Both the position numbers and the translations under genes were made by a program. 64,000 nt of DNA, from assembly GCA_902789735.1 (NCBI GenBank), contig CADAOZ010000003.1:1-64000 (forward strand). The letters are read 5' to 3'. The DNA is from an uncultured Lachnospiraceae bacterium. GTDB lineage: Bacteria > Bacillota > Clostridia > Lachnospirales > Lachnospiraceae. Shown one piece after another: positions 43,510 through 51,346 of this stretch; position 1 is the first letter of the stretch; every line of letters begins with the position of its first letter. Under the pieces are notes generated by a model. It was not told the DNA's origin and ran no database searches. It was given only the letters and a program-made list of their open reading frames with translations.

Positions 43510-43595
43510 GGCTGTTCATCTGACATGCCGGGCCGGCGCCGGGGAACCGTCCCGCATTACGAAGCAGGATAACGGAGCAGGGCGGACGGCCCCCC

Positions 43596-43623
43596 TTGAC
43601 AAGCGTTGCCGGTGCTTTATAAT
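43596..43623 (+). promoter_or_regulatory. ribU promoter
   Basis: TTGACA (43596-43601), 16-bp spacer, TATAAT (43618-43623), just upstream of the FMN riboswitch. Confidence 0.85.
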
Positions 43624-43643
43624 GATTCAATGTAAACAAACAT

Positions 43644-43831
43644 AGATCTTCAGGGCGGAGTGAAATTCTCCACTGGCGGTATAGTCCGCGATCTGCCTAC
43701 GGCAGCCGAACCGGTTCGATTCCGGTACCAACAGTTACAGTCTGGATGGAAGAAGATAAGATACAGATGTGTATATTGTCAGATGTGTATTTTCTGGTGT
43801 CCTGATTTCTGTGCCGGGGCGCCTTTTTTTA
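43644..43831 (+). promoter_or_regulatory. FMN riboswitch (RFN element) with terminator
   Basis: Conserved blocks are in order: AGATCTTCAGGGCGGAGTG, AATTCTCCACTGGCGGT, AGTCCGCGA, GGTTCGATTCCGGTACC, ACAGTTACAGTCTGGATGG and GAAGAAGAT, closing the P1 helix near 43758. Downstream, GGTGTCC/GGGGCGCC followed by TTTTTTT (43797-43831) can terminate transcription. FMN binding would therefore turn ribU off. Confidence 0.96.
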
Positions 43832-43952
43832 TGGCCGTACTGACCGGAAGCGCTGCGTAAAAGAGCTTTCTCAGGGCCGGACTTAAAAGCAGGCAGGCGC
43901 TTCGAAACAAAAACATTTGTCGGGACAGCAAGCTCCCGAGGCGAGGAGGAAA

Positions 43953-44558
43953 ATGGAAACAAAAACATCAAAAACATCGAGCGCAAGGTATATCGCCGTC
44001 ACAGGTATTCTGGCCGCGGTCGCCTGGGTCCTGCAGCTGATCGAATTCCCGGTACCGGTCCTGATTCCGGCCTTTATTAAATTTGATTTTTCGGACCTGC
44101 CGGCTTTGCTGGGCGCTTTTGCCATGGGACCGCTCTGCGGCGTCCTGATCGAACTGGTCAAGAATATCCTGCATTCGCTGGTCTCCCAGAGCTTCGGCGT
44201 CGGCGAGATTTCCAATTTCATGCTGGGAGCGGTCTTTACGGCTACAGCCGGTCTGGTCTACAAAAAGAATAAGACCAAAAAGGGCGCGATCCTGGGAGCT
44301 GTTCTGGGTGCTCTGGCCATGGCCGTGATTTCGGTCCCCTCCAACTATTTCATTGTCTATCCCTTCTACTATAACTTCATGCCGGAGGAGACTGTACTGG
44401 CCGCCTATCAGGCCATCCTGCCTTCTGTGAAGAGCATCCTGCAGGCCCTGATTATTTTCAACGTGCCGTTTACATTTATCAAAGGCATGCTGGACGTGCT
44501 GGTCACCATGCTGATCTACAAGCCCCTGTCACCGATCCTGAAGGGCTACAGGCACTAA
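43953..44558 (+). CDS. ribU: Riboflavin transporter, ECF substrate-binding subunit
   Basis: 201 residues from the ATG at 43953, chosen for GAGGAGG immediately upstream; an in-frame TTG at 43917 exists. It is a hydrophobic protein with about six helices. The N-terminal ARYIAVTGILAAVAWVLQLIEFPVP and FDFSDLPALLGAFAMGPLCGVLIELVKN stretches are characteristic of RibU, the S component that captures riboflavin for an energy-coupling-factor transporter. The shared EcfA/EcfT subunits are not in the window. It is regulated by the FMN riboswitch, which fits riboflavin uptake. Terminator at 44605. Confidence 0.94.
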   Translation: METKTSKTSSARYIAVTGILAAVAWVLQLIEFPVPVLIPAFIKFDFSDLPALLGAFAMGPLCGVLIELVKNILHSLVSQSFGVGEISNFMLGAVFTATAGLVYKKNKTKKGAILGAVLGALAMAVISVPSNYFIVYPFYYNFMPEETVLAAYQAILPSVKSILQALIIFNVPFTFIKGMLDVLVTMLIYKPLSPILKGYRH

Positions 44559-44604
44559 TGAACCGGGCGTCAGACTTCCCGGTTCAAACAAACTCTATTG
44601 TGAT

Positions 44605-44636
44605 AAAAACAGGCCGGAAAATCCGGCCTGTTTTTT
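44605..44636 (+). terminator. ribU terminator
   Basis: ACAGGCCGGA/TCCGGCCTGT stem with a short AAAA-type loop, then TTTTT. Confidence 0.93.
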
Positions 44637-44708
44637 GCGGTAAATGATGGTATCATTAGATGGTCATCTGACAGGAGAGAAACGGAGATAAGGAGTGAAA
44701 AAAGAAAT

Positions 44709-45176
44709 ATGATCAGAAGAGCCATTGTAACAGATATTCCCGACATTAACAGGCTGTTATATCAGGTCAATCAGGTCCATGCGGATGGACGGCCGGATCT
44801 GTTTGTCGGAGGACTGAAGAAGTATACGGACAAAGAACTGGCCGGGATCATCCCTGATGACAGCAGGCCCGTTTTTGTCAATACGGATTCCGCCGGCCAT
44901 GTGCTGGGATATGCCTTCTGCGTCCTGCAGGATCACCGGCAGGACAGCTTTATGGCACCGGTCCTGACCCTGTATATTGATGATATCTGTGTGGATGCGT
45001 CGGCCCGGGGGCAGCACGTGGGCAAGGCCTTATATGACTATGTGACCGCCTATGCGAGGGAAATCGGCTGTTACAACGTAACGCTGAATGTATGGGAGTG
45101 CAATCCCGGGGCCCGTAAATTCTATGAGGCCATGGGCATGGTGCCCCAGAAGACCGGCATGGAGAAGATTCTCTGA
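44709..45176 (+). CDS. GNAT family N-acetyltransferase
   Basis: 155 residues. It shows the GCN5-related fold: an N-terminal beta-alpha (MIRRAIVTDIPDINRLLYQV), then acetyl-CoA-binding motif A (LYIDDICVDASARGQHVGKALYDYV) and motif B (YNVTLNVWECNPGARKFYEAMGM). The R/QxxGxG/A loop is ARGQHVGKA. The substrate (small molecule or protein N-terminus) is unknown. The start is preceded by GGAGTGAAAAAAG. It is close to a lysozyme-like lipoprotein gene on the same strand, with 104 bp between. Confidence 0.9.
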   Translation: MIRRAIVTDIPDINRLLYQVNQVHADGRPDLFVGGLKKYTDKELAGIIPDDSRPVFVNTDSAGHVLGYAFCVLQDHRQDSFMAPVLTLYIDDICVDASARGQHVGKALYDYVTAYAREIGCYNVTLNVWECNPGARKFYEAMGMVPQKTGMEKIL

Positions 45177-45280
45177 CCGGCTGACGGCACAGATCCCTAT
45201 CTGCCAATGCCAGGGCGGAGTGCTGTCCCGGGCAGGCGGGCAGGAAAAGAACAGAGTAAGAGACAATTCAGGTAAGTTGT

Positions 45281-46303
45281 ATGAATAAAAGCAATACAAA
45301 GATCCTGGCCCTGCTTTTGACTGCTGTGCTTGCTGCCAGCGGATGCGCCGGAGCGGATTCCGCGCCGGCAGAGGAGAGCGGAACACAGGAACCGGCCGCT
45401 GCGCCATCTGACAGTACAGAAAACGGGCAGACTGCCGCGCAGGCCGGTAATGGGACCGGCCAGCATACGTCCCCGGAGGATTATGGCAGGCCGGAAGAAC
45501 CCGCGGATTCCACCGAAGCCGATATGAACTATGATGAGGTGGATCAGAAAGCCTATGAAGATTATCATTTTGTCGACGTTTTCCAGAATGAGTATGAAGC
45601 GGTCATAGACGAGAATTTTCCCAGGAATATCTACTTTCAGGACAGTTTTGTGTGGGAAGAAGACCGGATGACGTACGCGGGAGATGACAGGTATACCTGG
45701 AGAACAGGCATTGATGTCTCAGAACACGATGAAGACATTGACTGGCAGCAGGTCAAAGACGCAGGCATAGATTTTGTGTTTATCCGGGCCGGCTACCGGG
45801 GCTACAGTGCAGGCAGCCTGCAGCAGGACGCTTATTTCGAGAAGAATCTGCGGGAAGCCCGGGAGGCGGGGCTGGACGTCGGGGTCTACTTCTTTTCCCA
45901 GGCGGTCAACGAAGCGGAAGCCCTGGAGGAAGCGGATCTGGTCCTGCGGATGCTGGATGGGCAGGCCCTGCAGATGCCTGTCGTATATGATCCGGAATCC
46001 ATTCTGAACGACGTGGCCAGGACAGATGATATATCAGGGGATCAGTTCACCCGGAACGCTCTGGCTTTCTGTGGAAGGATCCGAGAGAGGGGCTATGCGC
46101 CCATGATCTACGCCAACCTGGTCTGGGAGGCGTTTGAGTTCGATCTTGCCAGGATCCGCGATATCCCCATCTGGTACGCGGATTATGAGCCCGTACCCCA
46201 GACGCCCTATTTCTTTACCGTCTGGCAATATACCGATTCGGGCACGGTGCCCGGAATCGCAGGGCCGGTGGATCTGAATCTGCAGCTGATTCCTCAGGAA
46301 TAG
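45281..46303 (+). CDS. GH25 lysozyme-like lipoprotein
   Basis: 340 residues. The lipobox lies at the N-terminus (ALLLTAVLAASGCAGA), then a Pro/Glu/Thr-rich linker and an acidic segment to about 145. The glycoside hydrolase 25 domain follows: TGIDVSEHDEDIDWQQVKDAG, FVFIRAGYRGYSAG, GVYFFSQAVNEAEALEEA, the catalytic DPE in MPVVYDPESI, PIWYADYEP and WQYTDSGTVPGIAGPVDLNL. It should hydrolyse peptidoglycan as an N-acetylmuramidase at the outer membrane-facing wall layer. It is tethered rather than secreted, so a remodelling role is likelier than a phage lysin. No ribosome binding site stands out (AGGTAAGTTGT). Confidence 0.92.
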   Translation: MNKSNTKILALLLTAVLAASGCAGADSAPAEESGTQEPAAAPSDSTENGQTAAQAGNGTGQHTSPEDYGRPEEPADSTEADMNYDEVDQKAYEDYHFVDVFQNEYEAVIDENFPRNIYFQDSFVWEEDRMTYAGDDRYTWRTGIDVSEHDEDIDWQQVKDAGIDFVFIRAGYRGYSAGSLQQDAYFEKNLREAREAGLDVGVYFFSQAVNEAEALEEADLVLRMLDGQALQMPVVYDPESILNDVARTDDISGDQFTRNALAFCGRIRERGYAPMIYANLVWEAFEFDLARIRDIPIWYADYEPVPQTPYFFTVWQYTDSGTVPGIAGPVDLNLQLIPQE

Positions 46304-46381
46304 CTGCCGTATCCTCATTCCGCGCAGCGACTGCCTGCGGTACAAGTACAGCAGCTGCCGCCACAGCATAAAACGCGTAAA

Positions 46382-46420
46382 ACGACCGCCGTGATTCTGT
46401 CACAGGCGGTCGTAAATCTT
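46382..46420. terminator. Bidirectional terminator between convergent genes
   Basis: ACGACCGCC pairs with GGCGGTCGT, with T-rich sequence on the right and A-rich on the left. It lies between the GH25 gene and tatD. Confidence 0.8.
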
Positions 46421-46448
46421 TTATGGAAAATACTGTTTTAACAGATGT

Positions 46449-47249
46449 TTACGGTTTCATCCTGGAAAACAGGCGCAGGGTGTTGGCGCGGGCGGCCCGG
46501 ACCAGGATCTCCCGGTCGATGCCCATATAGAAAGCCAGAGCGTCCGCGACATAGATGATGTTGCCGGGAACATTGACCCGGTCCAGACCTTTGATTCCCC
46601 GGGGAATCAGGTAGGGGGCGTCCGTTTCCAGCAGGATCCGGTCCGCGGGAATGGAAGGCACCGCCTTTCGAAGGGGTTCGGCCCTGCGGTCGTCGCAGAT
46701 CCAACCGGTCACGCCGATACAAAAGCCCATTTCCAGATATTTTTCCACGGTCTCCCTGTCGCCGGTAAAGCAGTGGACGACAGACTTCCGGCAGATCTCC
46801 GGATGTGAACGGAAAATATCCAGAAATGTTTCTGAAGCATCCCGCTCATGGAGAAACAGGGGCATATCCAGCTCTTCTGCCAGGGCGATGTGGCGTTCCA
46901 GACAGGCAATCTGATTGGCCCGGGTCGAATACATACGGTCAAAATCCAGGCCGCATTCACCAACGGCAACGATCCGCGGGTTCGTCTGTATGATCTGCCG
47001 GATGATCCGGAAATCCTCTTCACCGGCCTGATCAGCGCTGTGGGGATGGATTCCGGCGGTGCCCCATGTATCATGGTTCTTTACAAATTGATGGATCCGC
47101 AGATTTTCTTCCCGGTCGGAGCCGGTCAGGATACAGGCTACGCCTGCCGCCGCTGCGTCCGCGAGGACTTTCTCAGGATCTTTGAACTGCCTGCAGAAAA
47201 GATTCAGTCCGATATCATAGTAAAGGGGTTCCGGTTTTGCTGTCTGCAT
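46449..47249 (-). CDS. TatD family metal-dependent hydrolase
   Basis: 266 residues from the ATG at 47249, chosen for AAAGGAGG upstream. TIM-barrel metallohydrolase: the N-terminal metal motif is altered (YYDIGLNLF instead of the usual DxHxH), while GIHPHSAD, AVGECGLDFDRM (metal Glu), LPLFLHERDA-like, VHCFTGDRETVEKYL and LETDAPYL are present. TatD proteins are Mg-dependent 3'-5' DNases or related hydrolases. Loss of the first His-x-His may change activity. It overlaps the PAP2 gene by 35 bp and is last in a three-gene operon (HD, PAP2, TatD). Confidence 0.88.
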   Translation of the reverse strand: MQTAKPEPLYYDIGLNLFCRQFKDPEKVLADAAAAGVACILTGSDREENLRIHQFVKNHDTWGTAGIHPHSADQAGEEDFRIIRQIIQTNPRIVAVGECGLDFDRMYSTRANQIACLERHIALAEELDMPLFLHERDASETFLDIFRSHPEICRKSVVHCFTGDRETVEKYLEMGFCIGVTGWICDDRRAEPLRKAVPSIPADRILLETDAPYLIPRGIKGLDRVNVPGNIIYVADALAFYMGIDREILVRAARANTLRLFSRMKP

Positions 47250-47931
47250 GCTGCCTCCTTTCCCCAATGATCCTGCGCTGGCCGGCCCGGATCATTTCCC
47301 GCAGGGGCGTAAAGAGAGAAGCCAGGAAGAGGCCGTATAAAATACCGCCCAGGATGTCGGTGAACCAGTGGACGCCGGAGAAGAAACGGGTCACGGGCGT
47401 CAGGACGCCGGTCAGGATGCAGAGGACGATCAGGGTGCTGCGGATACCGCTCTCCTTCATACCGGTACGGATCTGCCGGGCGGCCGAGAACATGACGGCG
47501 ATCGCCAGCATGGAATGGGTCGAGGGGAAGGAGGCTTCCAGACCTTCCTCCAGAATCACAGGCCTGTAATTGATGACCACGAACTCAAAGACCAGGTAGA
47601 GGACCGCCAGCAGAATATAGATACCAAGGGTCGCTGTCAGGTCCGCCCGGACCATGCGGAGATCCTTTTTTTTGACCAGATTGACCAGAAAACCCACGCA
47701 GTTGATCACCGCTGTCAGGATGGTCAGATAGCCGAGTACGCTGGAAACCCCGTAAAAGGCGGTGTTGTAGCCGAACCGGTCATGCAGGGCCGCGTTCAGG
47801 GCGGCAAAACCCACCTCTGAATTTTCAGGGCCGACAGGGGCCTTCCCCACAAAAGCGACCAGCAGGGTAAAAATAAGGGATACTGCCAGCAGGATCAGGG
47901 ATATGGTAAAGCTTGTCTTATTCTTTTTCAC
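47215..47931 (-). CDS. PAP2-family membrane phosphatase
   Basis: 238 residues with about six membrane helices. The phosphatase motifs are NYRPV, FPSTHS and RFFSGVHWFTD (R-x5-H-x3-D), giving the two catalytic histidines. In the first motif, K-x6-RP, the Lys position is Glu (EFVVINYRP). Likely substrates are undecaprenyl pyrophosphate or phosphatidic acid at the outer membrane face. It overlaps both the HD gene upstream (14 bp) and tatD downstream (35 bp). Confidence 0.9.
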   Translation of the reverse strand: MKKNKTSFTISLILLAVSLIFTLLVAFVGKAPVGPENSEVGFAALNAALHDRFGYNTAFYGVSSVLGYLTILTAVINCVGFLVNLVKKKDLRMVRADLTATLGIYILLAVLYLVFEFVVINYRPVILEEGLEASFPSTHSMLAIAVMFSAARQIRTGMKESGIRSTLIVLCILTGVLTPVTRFFSGVHWFTDILGGILYGLFLASLFTPLREMIRAGQRRIIGERRQHADSKTGTPLL

Positions 47932-48478
47932 TTGGATTTCCTCCTCCGGGTAACGGTAACTTCCTTTCAGGTGTCTTTACCGGTCTTTTTTTCTTCTTAT
48001 AGCTGACGCCGGCCGCGGGAGATTTCCCCATGCGTTCCATGGCGGAGCTGATCTTGTCGGCGGCTGTCAGAATAAAGCCTTCTCTGTATTTGGGGGGATG
48101 CAGCGTCAGAGGCCACATATGGCGCCGGATACTGTCTTCGACCCTGCGGTTCTCCTCCCCGGTCAGAGACCTTACGATATCGATGGAGTCCCTGGGATGC
48201 TGGTTGCAGCACTCCAGATTGTTCTTATATTTTTCGTCCCGGCCCAGAATGCCCAGATCATGGCAGAGGGCGGAAATGATCAGTTCCCGTTCATGGATAT
48301 CGATGTGCAGCTTTTCCAGAAGCCGGCAGATCTTCAGGCTGATGATGGCAACCCCCAGACTGTGGTCGGCGACCGTCATGATCTTGTGATGCTTCTGCTG
48401 GTAGGCTTTCTGGAACTCTTCGGACTCCAGTATCTCTTCGCCATATTCCTCCAGTAAACGGCGGATATCTTCCTTCAT
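47918..48478 (-). CDS. HD-domain phosphohydrolase
   Basis: 186 residues from the ATG at 48478 (ACAGGAG upstream; a longer frame begins at 48535 without one). The HD superfamily metal residues are visible in TVADHSLGVAIISLKICRLLE, ISALCHDLGILGRDEKY and CCNQHPRDSIDIV, with a fourth His in IRRHMWPL. The substrate is unknown; proteins of this size act on nucleotides or nucleotide second messengers. The C-terminus is basic (KKKKRPVKTPERKLPL). First gene of the operon with PAP2 and TatD. Confidence 0.88.
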   Translation of the reverse strand: MKEDIRRLLEEYGEEILESEEFQKAYQQKHHKIMTVADHSLGVAIISLKICRLLEKLHIDIHERELIISALCHDLGILGRDEKYKNNLECCNQHPRDSIDIVRSLTGEENRRVEDSIRRHMWPLTLHPPKYREGFILTAADKISSAMERMGKSPAAGVSYKKKKRPVKTPERKLPLPGGGNPSEKE

Positions 48479-48833
48479 ATAAATACTCCTGTTGTTCCCG
48501 GCATTTAGAAAGCTCCGTGCTTTCCGATGTCTCATTGACAGATAAAATAGAGAGCCGGTTCCGGCGGAAATATACGCCGGATCTGCCGTATCTATATCCT
48601 ACTCTGCCCCGCAGAAGCGGTCAAGAACGGAAATAGTTAACCGTCTTTTCCCGTCACAGTCCCGGCTCCGGCATGGTATACTAAAGATAATAAAAATGTC
48701 CGGTGCTGCCGGCGGATCGGATTATGGCAGGGATGTATGCAGGGATATATGCATGCGCTGTCAAAACATGCGCCCGCCGCCTCCGAGGATGGGAAACGCA
48801 GCGCCGCAATCTGTTGAATATGGGATTTTTATT
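48479..48833. promoter_or_regulatory. Divergent region with extended -10 promoter
   Basis: 355 bp between the HD gene and the sugar-binding lipoprotein gene. The rightward promoter is an extended -10, TGGTATACT, with the hexamer at 48677-48682. A TCCGGCG/CGCCGGA hairpin lies at 48556-48577. The transcribed leader of ~145 bases before the start codon shows no recognised riboswitch. Confidence 0.5.
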
Positions 48834-49985
48834 ATGAAAAAAGTAAGGAGCAAGAGACTGTGCATCTGCTTACTGTCCTGTCTGGCCGTTATCGGAACGG
48901 CTGCCTGCAGCCAGTCGCAGCCGCAGACGCAGACGGACGACCAGAATACGCCGGCGGTAAAAACGGATCATTATACGGCCGCTGTCTTTTATTATGACTA
49001 CACGGACGAATATATCGCTTCGGTCAGGAGCAAACTGACCAGGGATCTGGTAAACGCGGGGATTCCTTATATGGAATATGACGCGGCTTCCGGCCAGTCT
49101 CTCCAGAACGGCCAGATCGATGACGCCATCTCAAAGGGAGCGGATATTCTGATCGTCAATATAGTCCAGTCCGGCAGTACAGACGCGGCAGACGCCATCT
49201 GCCTCAAGGCCTATCGCCAGGATATTCCTGTCATCTTTTTCAACCGTCCGGTCGAAGCGGATGGAGATGAGGGGGTCGTCCTGGACTATTATAAAGATGT
49301 GGCCTTTGTCGGGACCGACCCGGCCGAAGGGGGGCATATCCAGGGCACCATGATAGGGAATTATCTGAAGGACCATTATTCTGAGGTCGATCTGAACGGG
49401 GACGGAGTGATTTCCTATACCCTGTTCAAGGGTCAGGCAGCCAATGCGGAAGCGATCTACAGGACCAAATATTCAGTGGAGGACGCTGACGCGATACTGG
49501 AGGAGGCGGGCCATCCGCCGCTGAAGTATTTTAATGAGAAAAGTGTTGATAAGTTCCAGCTGGATCTGACCGGCAAATGGTCCGCGTCTGCGGCCCATGA
49601 ATATATGATGTCCAACTTTGCCGGTTATAACGAAGAAAACGGGAATATGATCGAGCTGATCATCTGCAACAATGACAATATGGCGGAAGGCGCTGTCAAA
49701 GCCCTGCAGGCGGTCGGTTATAACCTGGGGTCCGGCACATGTGTGACCATACCTGTTTTCGGCGTTGATGCAACGGACGCGGCCCGGCAGCTGATCGCTG
49801 AAGGCAAAATGACAGGGACTGTGGTACAGGATGCCGAAGGGATGGCAGAGTGTATCTGCCGCCTGACCACCAATCATGAACAGGGGCTGGATTTGCTTGA
49901 AGGAATGGAAGAATACGAAAGGGATACAGAGCATGGCCTGAACAGCAAGCTCTATATCCCCTATGAAGAATATGTTCCGGAATGA
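48834..49985 (+). CDS. Galactose/glucose-binding-like lipoprotein (MglB-type)
   Basis: 383 residues from the ATG at 48834, where a lipoprotein signal begins (MKKVRSKRLCICLLSCLAVIGTAACS). The frame extends upstream, but that part does not look coding. The ribosome binding site is weak. It is a periplasmic-binding-protein fold of the MglB kind: SGQSLQNGQIDDAISKGADILIVN, VIFFNRPV, VGTDPAEGGHIQG, the EF-hand-like calcium loop DLNGDGVIS, IICNNDNMAEGAVKAL and PVFGVDATDAARQLI. It normally delivers galactose or glucose to an MglA/MglC transporter, but neither is encoded here. It may feed a distant transporter or act as a sugar sensor. Confidence 0.87.
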   Translation: MKKVRSKRLCICLLSCLAVIGTAACSQSQPQTQTDDQNTPAVKTDHYTAAVFYYDYTDEYIASVRSKLTRDLVNAGIPYMEYDAASGQSLQNGQIDDAISKGADILIVNIVQSGSTDAADAICLKAYRQDIPVIFFNRPVEADGDEGVVLDYYKDVAFVGTDPAEGGHIQGTMIGNYLKDHYSEVDLNGDGVISYTLFKGQAANAEAIYRTKYSVEDADAILEEAGHPPLKYFNEKSVDKFQLDLTGKWSASAAHEYMMSNFAGYNEENGNMIELIICNNDNMAEGAVKALQAVGYNLGSGTCVTIPVFGVDATDAARQLIAEGKMTGTVVQDAEGMAECICRLTTNHEQGLDLLEGMEEYERDTEHGLNSKLYIPYEEYVPE

Positions 49986-49995
49986 CCGGATGCAG

Positions 49996-50028
49996 GAGAC
50001 GGCTGGCGTGAGCCGTCTCTTAATTTTT
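49996..50028 (+). terminator. Terminator after the sugar-binding lipoprotein gene
   Basis: GAGACGGCT/AGCCGTCTC stem, 6-base loop, then TTAATTTTT. Confidence 0.88.
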
Positions 50029-50049
50029 GCTCTGATATATTTGATATGT

Positions 50050-50958
50050 TCAGAGGACTTCCGCTTCTTCCTCCTTCCCGTCGTTGAATTCCTCCTCCTC
50101 TCCGTCGTTGAATTCTTCCTCTTCCCGGAGCAGCTCCTGACGCCGGACTTCGTTGATCTCGGCGCCGAGCATGATAAAGTAATTGCAGAAATAGAGCCAG
50201 AACATGACCAGGATCAGGGTGGTCAGACTGCCGTACATGGAAAAACCGTTAAAGCTGTTGAGGTAGACGGTGATGATATTTGAAAACACATAGAGGCTGA
50301 CAGCACAGAAGAAAGCGCCGGGCAGCTGGGCCATGAAGGACAGCCGTTTATGGGGAAAGGCTTTGTACATGATGGCCACGACCAGAGTCAGCAGAAAGAT
50401 CAGATAGATGCTGCGAAGGACCATGTTATACATATGCAGGGGAACGCCTTTGGGTCTGTAATGGACCAGGAAATCCCGCAGTTTCTGCCAGAAAACGGCG
50501 GAAGTGACAGCTATGATGATGATGATGGCCAGCAGGCAGGTATACAGGAGGGCCCAGAGGCGGATCACGATCCAGTTGCGGACTTCCTGGGCCCGGCAGA
50601 TCCGGTCCAGTCCTGTTGTAACAGCGTGCATAGCTTTGGATGCGGCCCAGAGGGTGGTGATGACAGATACGGAAACCAGGCCGAAGGAGCTGGAATAGAG
50701 CTCCTGCAGTATTTCATGCATGGCAGGAAGCAGATAATCCGGGAAGATATTGTCTACCATAAAAAGCAGGCTTTCCTGGCTGACGGGGGCAAAGCGCATA
50801 AGCTGCAGGAGCAGCATGAGGAAAGGGAACACAGACATCAGTTCAAAAAAGGCGGACTGGGCCGCGTAGGCACCAATCCCGTCATGGCTGCATTTGCCCA
50901 TTACCCGCAGTGTAAAGCCCGGTAAGCCGGCAAAGCGGCGCTTTTTTTCTGCTTTCAT
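50050..50958 (-). CDS. YihY/BrkB family membrane protein
   Basis: 302 residues from the ATG at 50958 (GGAAGGGAAA upstream); longer starts up to 51069 are possible but lack support. It has the family's six helices with GIGAYAAQSAFFELMSVFPFLMLLLQL at the N-terminus, then ALLYTCLLAIIIIIAVTSAV and MYGSLTTLILVMFWLYFCNYFIMLGAEINE at the end. The last motif, LGAEIN, is diagnostic. Members were once called RNase BN, but that assignment is not supported; transport or envelope roles are proposed. The cytosolic tail is acidic with a duplicated EEEFNDG. Confidence 0.93.
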   Translation of the reverse strand: MKAEKKRRFAGLPGFTLRVMGKCSHDGIGAYAAQSAFFELMSVFPFLMLLLQLMRFAPVSQESLLFMVDNIFPDYLLPAMHEILQELYSSSFGLVSVSVITTLWAASKAMHAVTTGLDRICRAQEVRNWIVIRLWALLYTCLLAIIIIIAVTSAVFWQKLRDFLVHYRPKGVPLHMYNMVLRSIYLIFLLTLVVAIMYKAFPHKRLSFMAQLPGAFFCAVSLYVFSNIITVYLNSFNGFSMYGSLTTLILVMFWLYFCNYFIMLGAEINEVRRQELLREEEEFNDGEEEEFNDGKEEEAEVL

Positions 50959-51346
50959 AAGAGATTTCCCTTCCATCCCTTCCCGGGATATTGTTTTCTC
51001 CATTATACTATGAACCGCCCCCACATGCCTGTACATCCCGTCGAATCTTCGGAATTTGCGGAATTTCAATGACGGAAAGCAGTGGGGATCTTTTTTTTCT
51101 GCCGGAAAAGATCATTACAGGCCGGCAATCCGTGGGAATCCTGCTGAGGCTTTGTATACGGCCGGACTGCCATTATAGGCATCATATTCAGGATAAGTGT
51201 ATTATATATATTAATACACACAACGCATACAATACTGATAATATATATAACACAATTAATATACACAGAACGGTTAATCCGGAAATCCGTATCCAGTGAG
51301 ATGCTGAACCCGGACAGCGCTCTGCCGTGGACATGTCCTCTCCGGT
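50959..51346. other. AT-rich spacer between the kinase and YihY genes
   Basis: 388 bp. Positions about 51190-51275 are very AT-rich with TATATATTAATA and ATAATATATATA stretches, where the leftward yihY-like gene may start transcription. A long-loop inverted repeat (TGAACCCGG/CCGGTTCA, about 51303-51348) follows the kinase gene without a T-run. No gene is seen. Confidence 0.4.

Noticed and set aside
51190..51275. Very AT-rich tract as a possible replication or integration site
   Set aside because: No iterons, DnaA boxes or direct-repeat ends were seen; a promoter region is the simpler reading.
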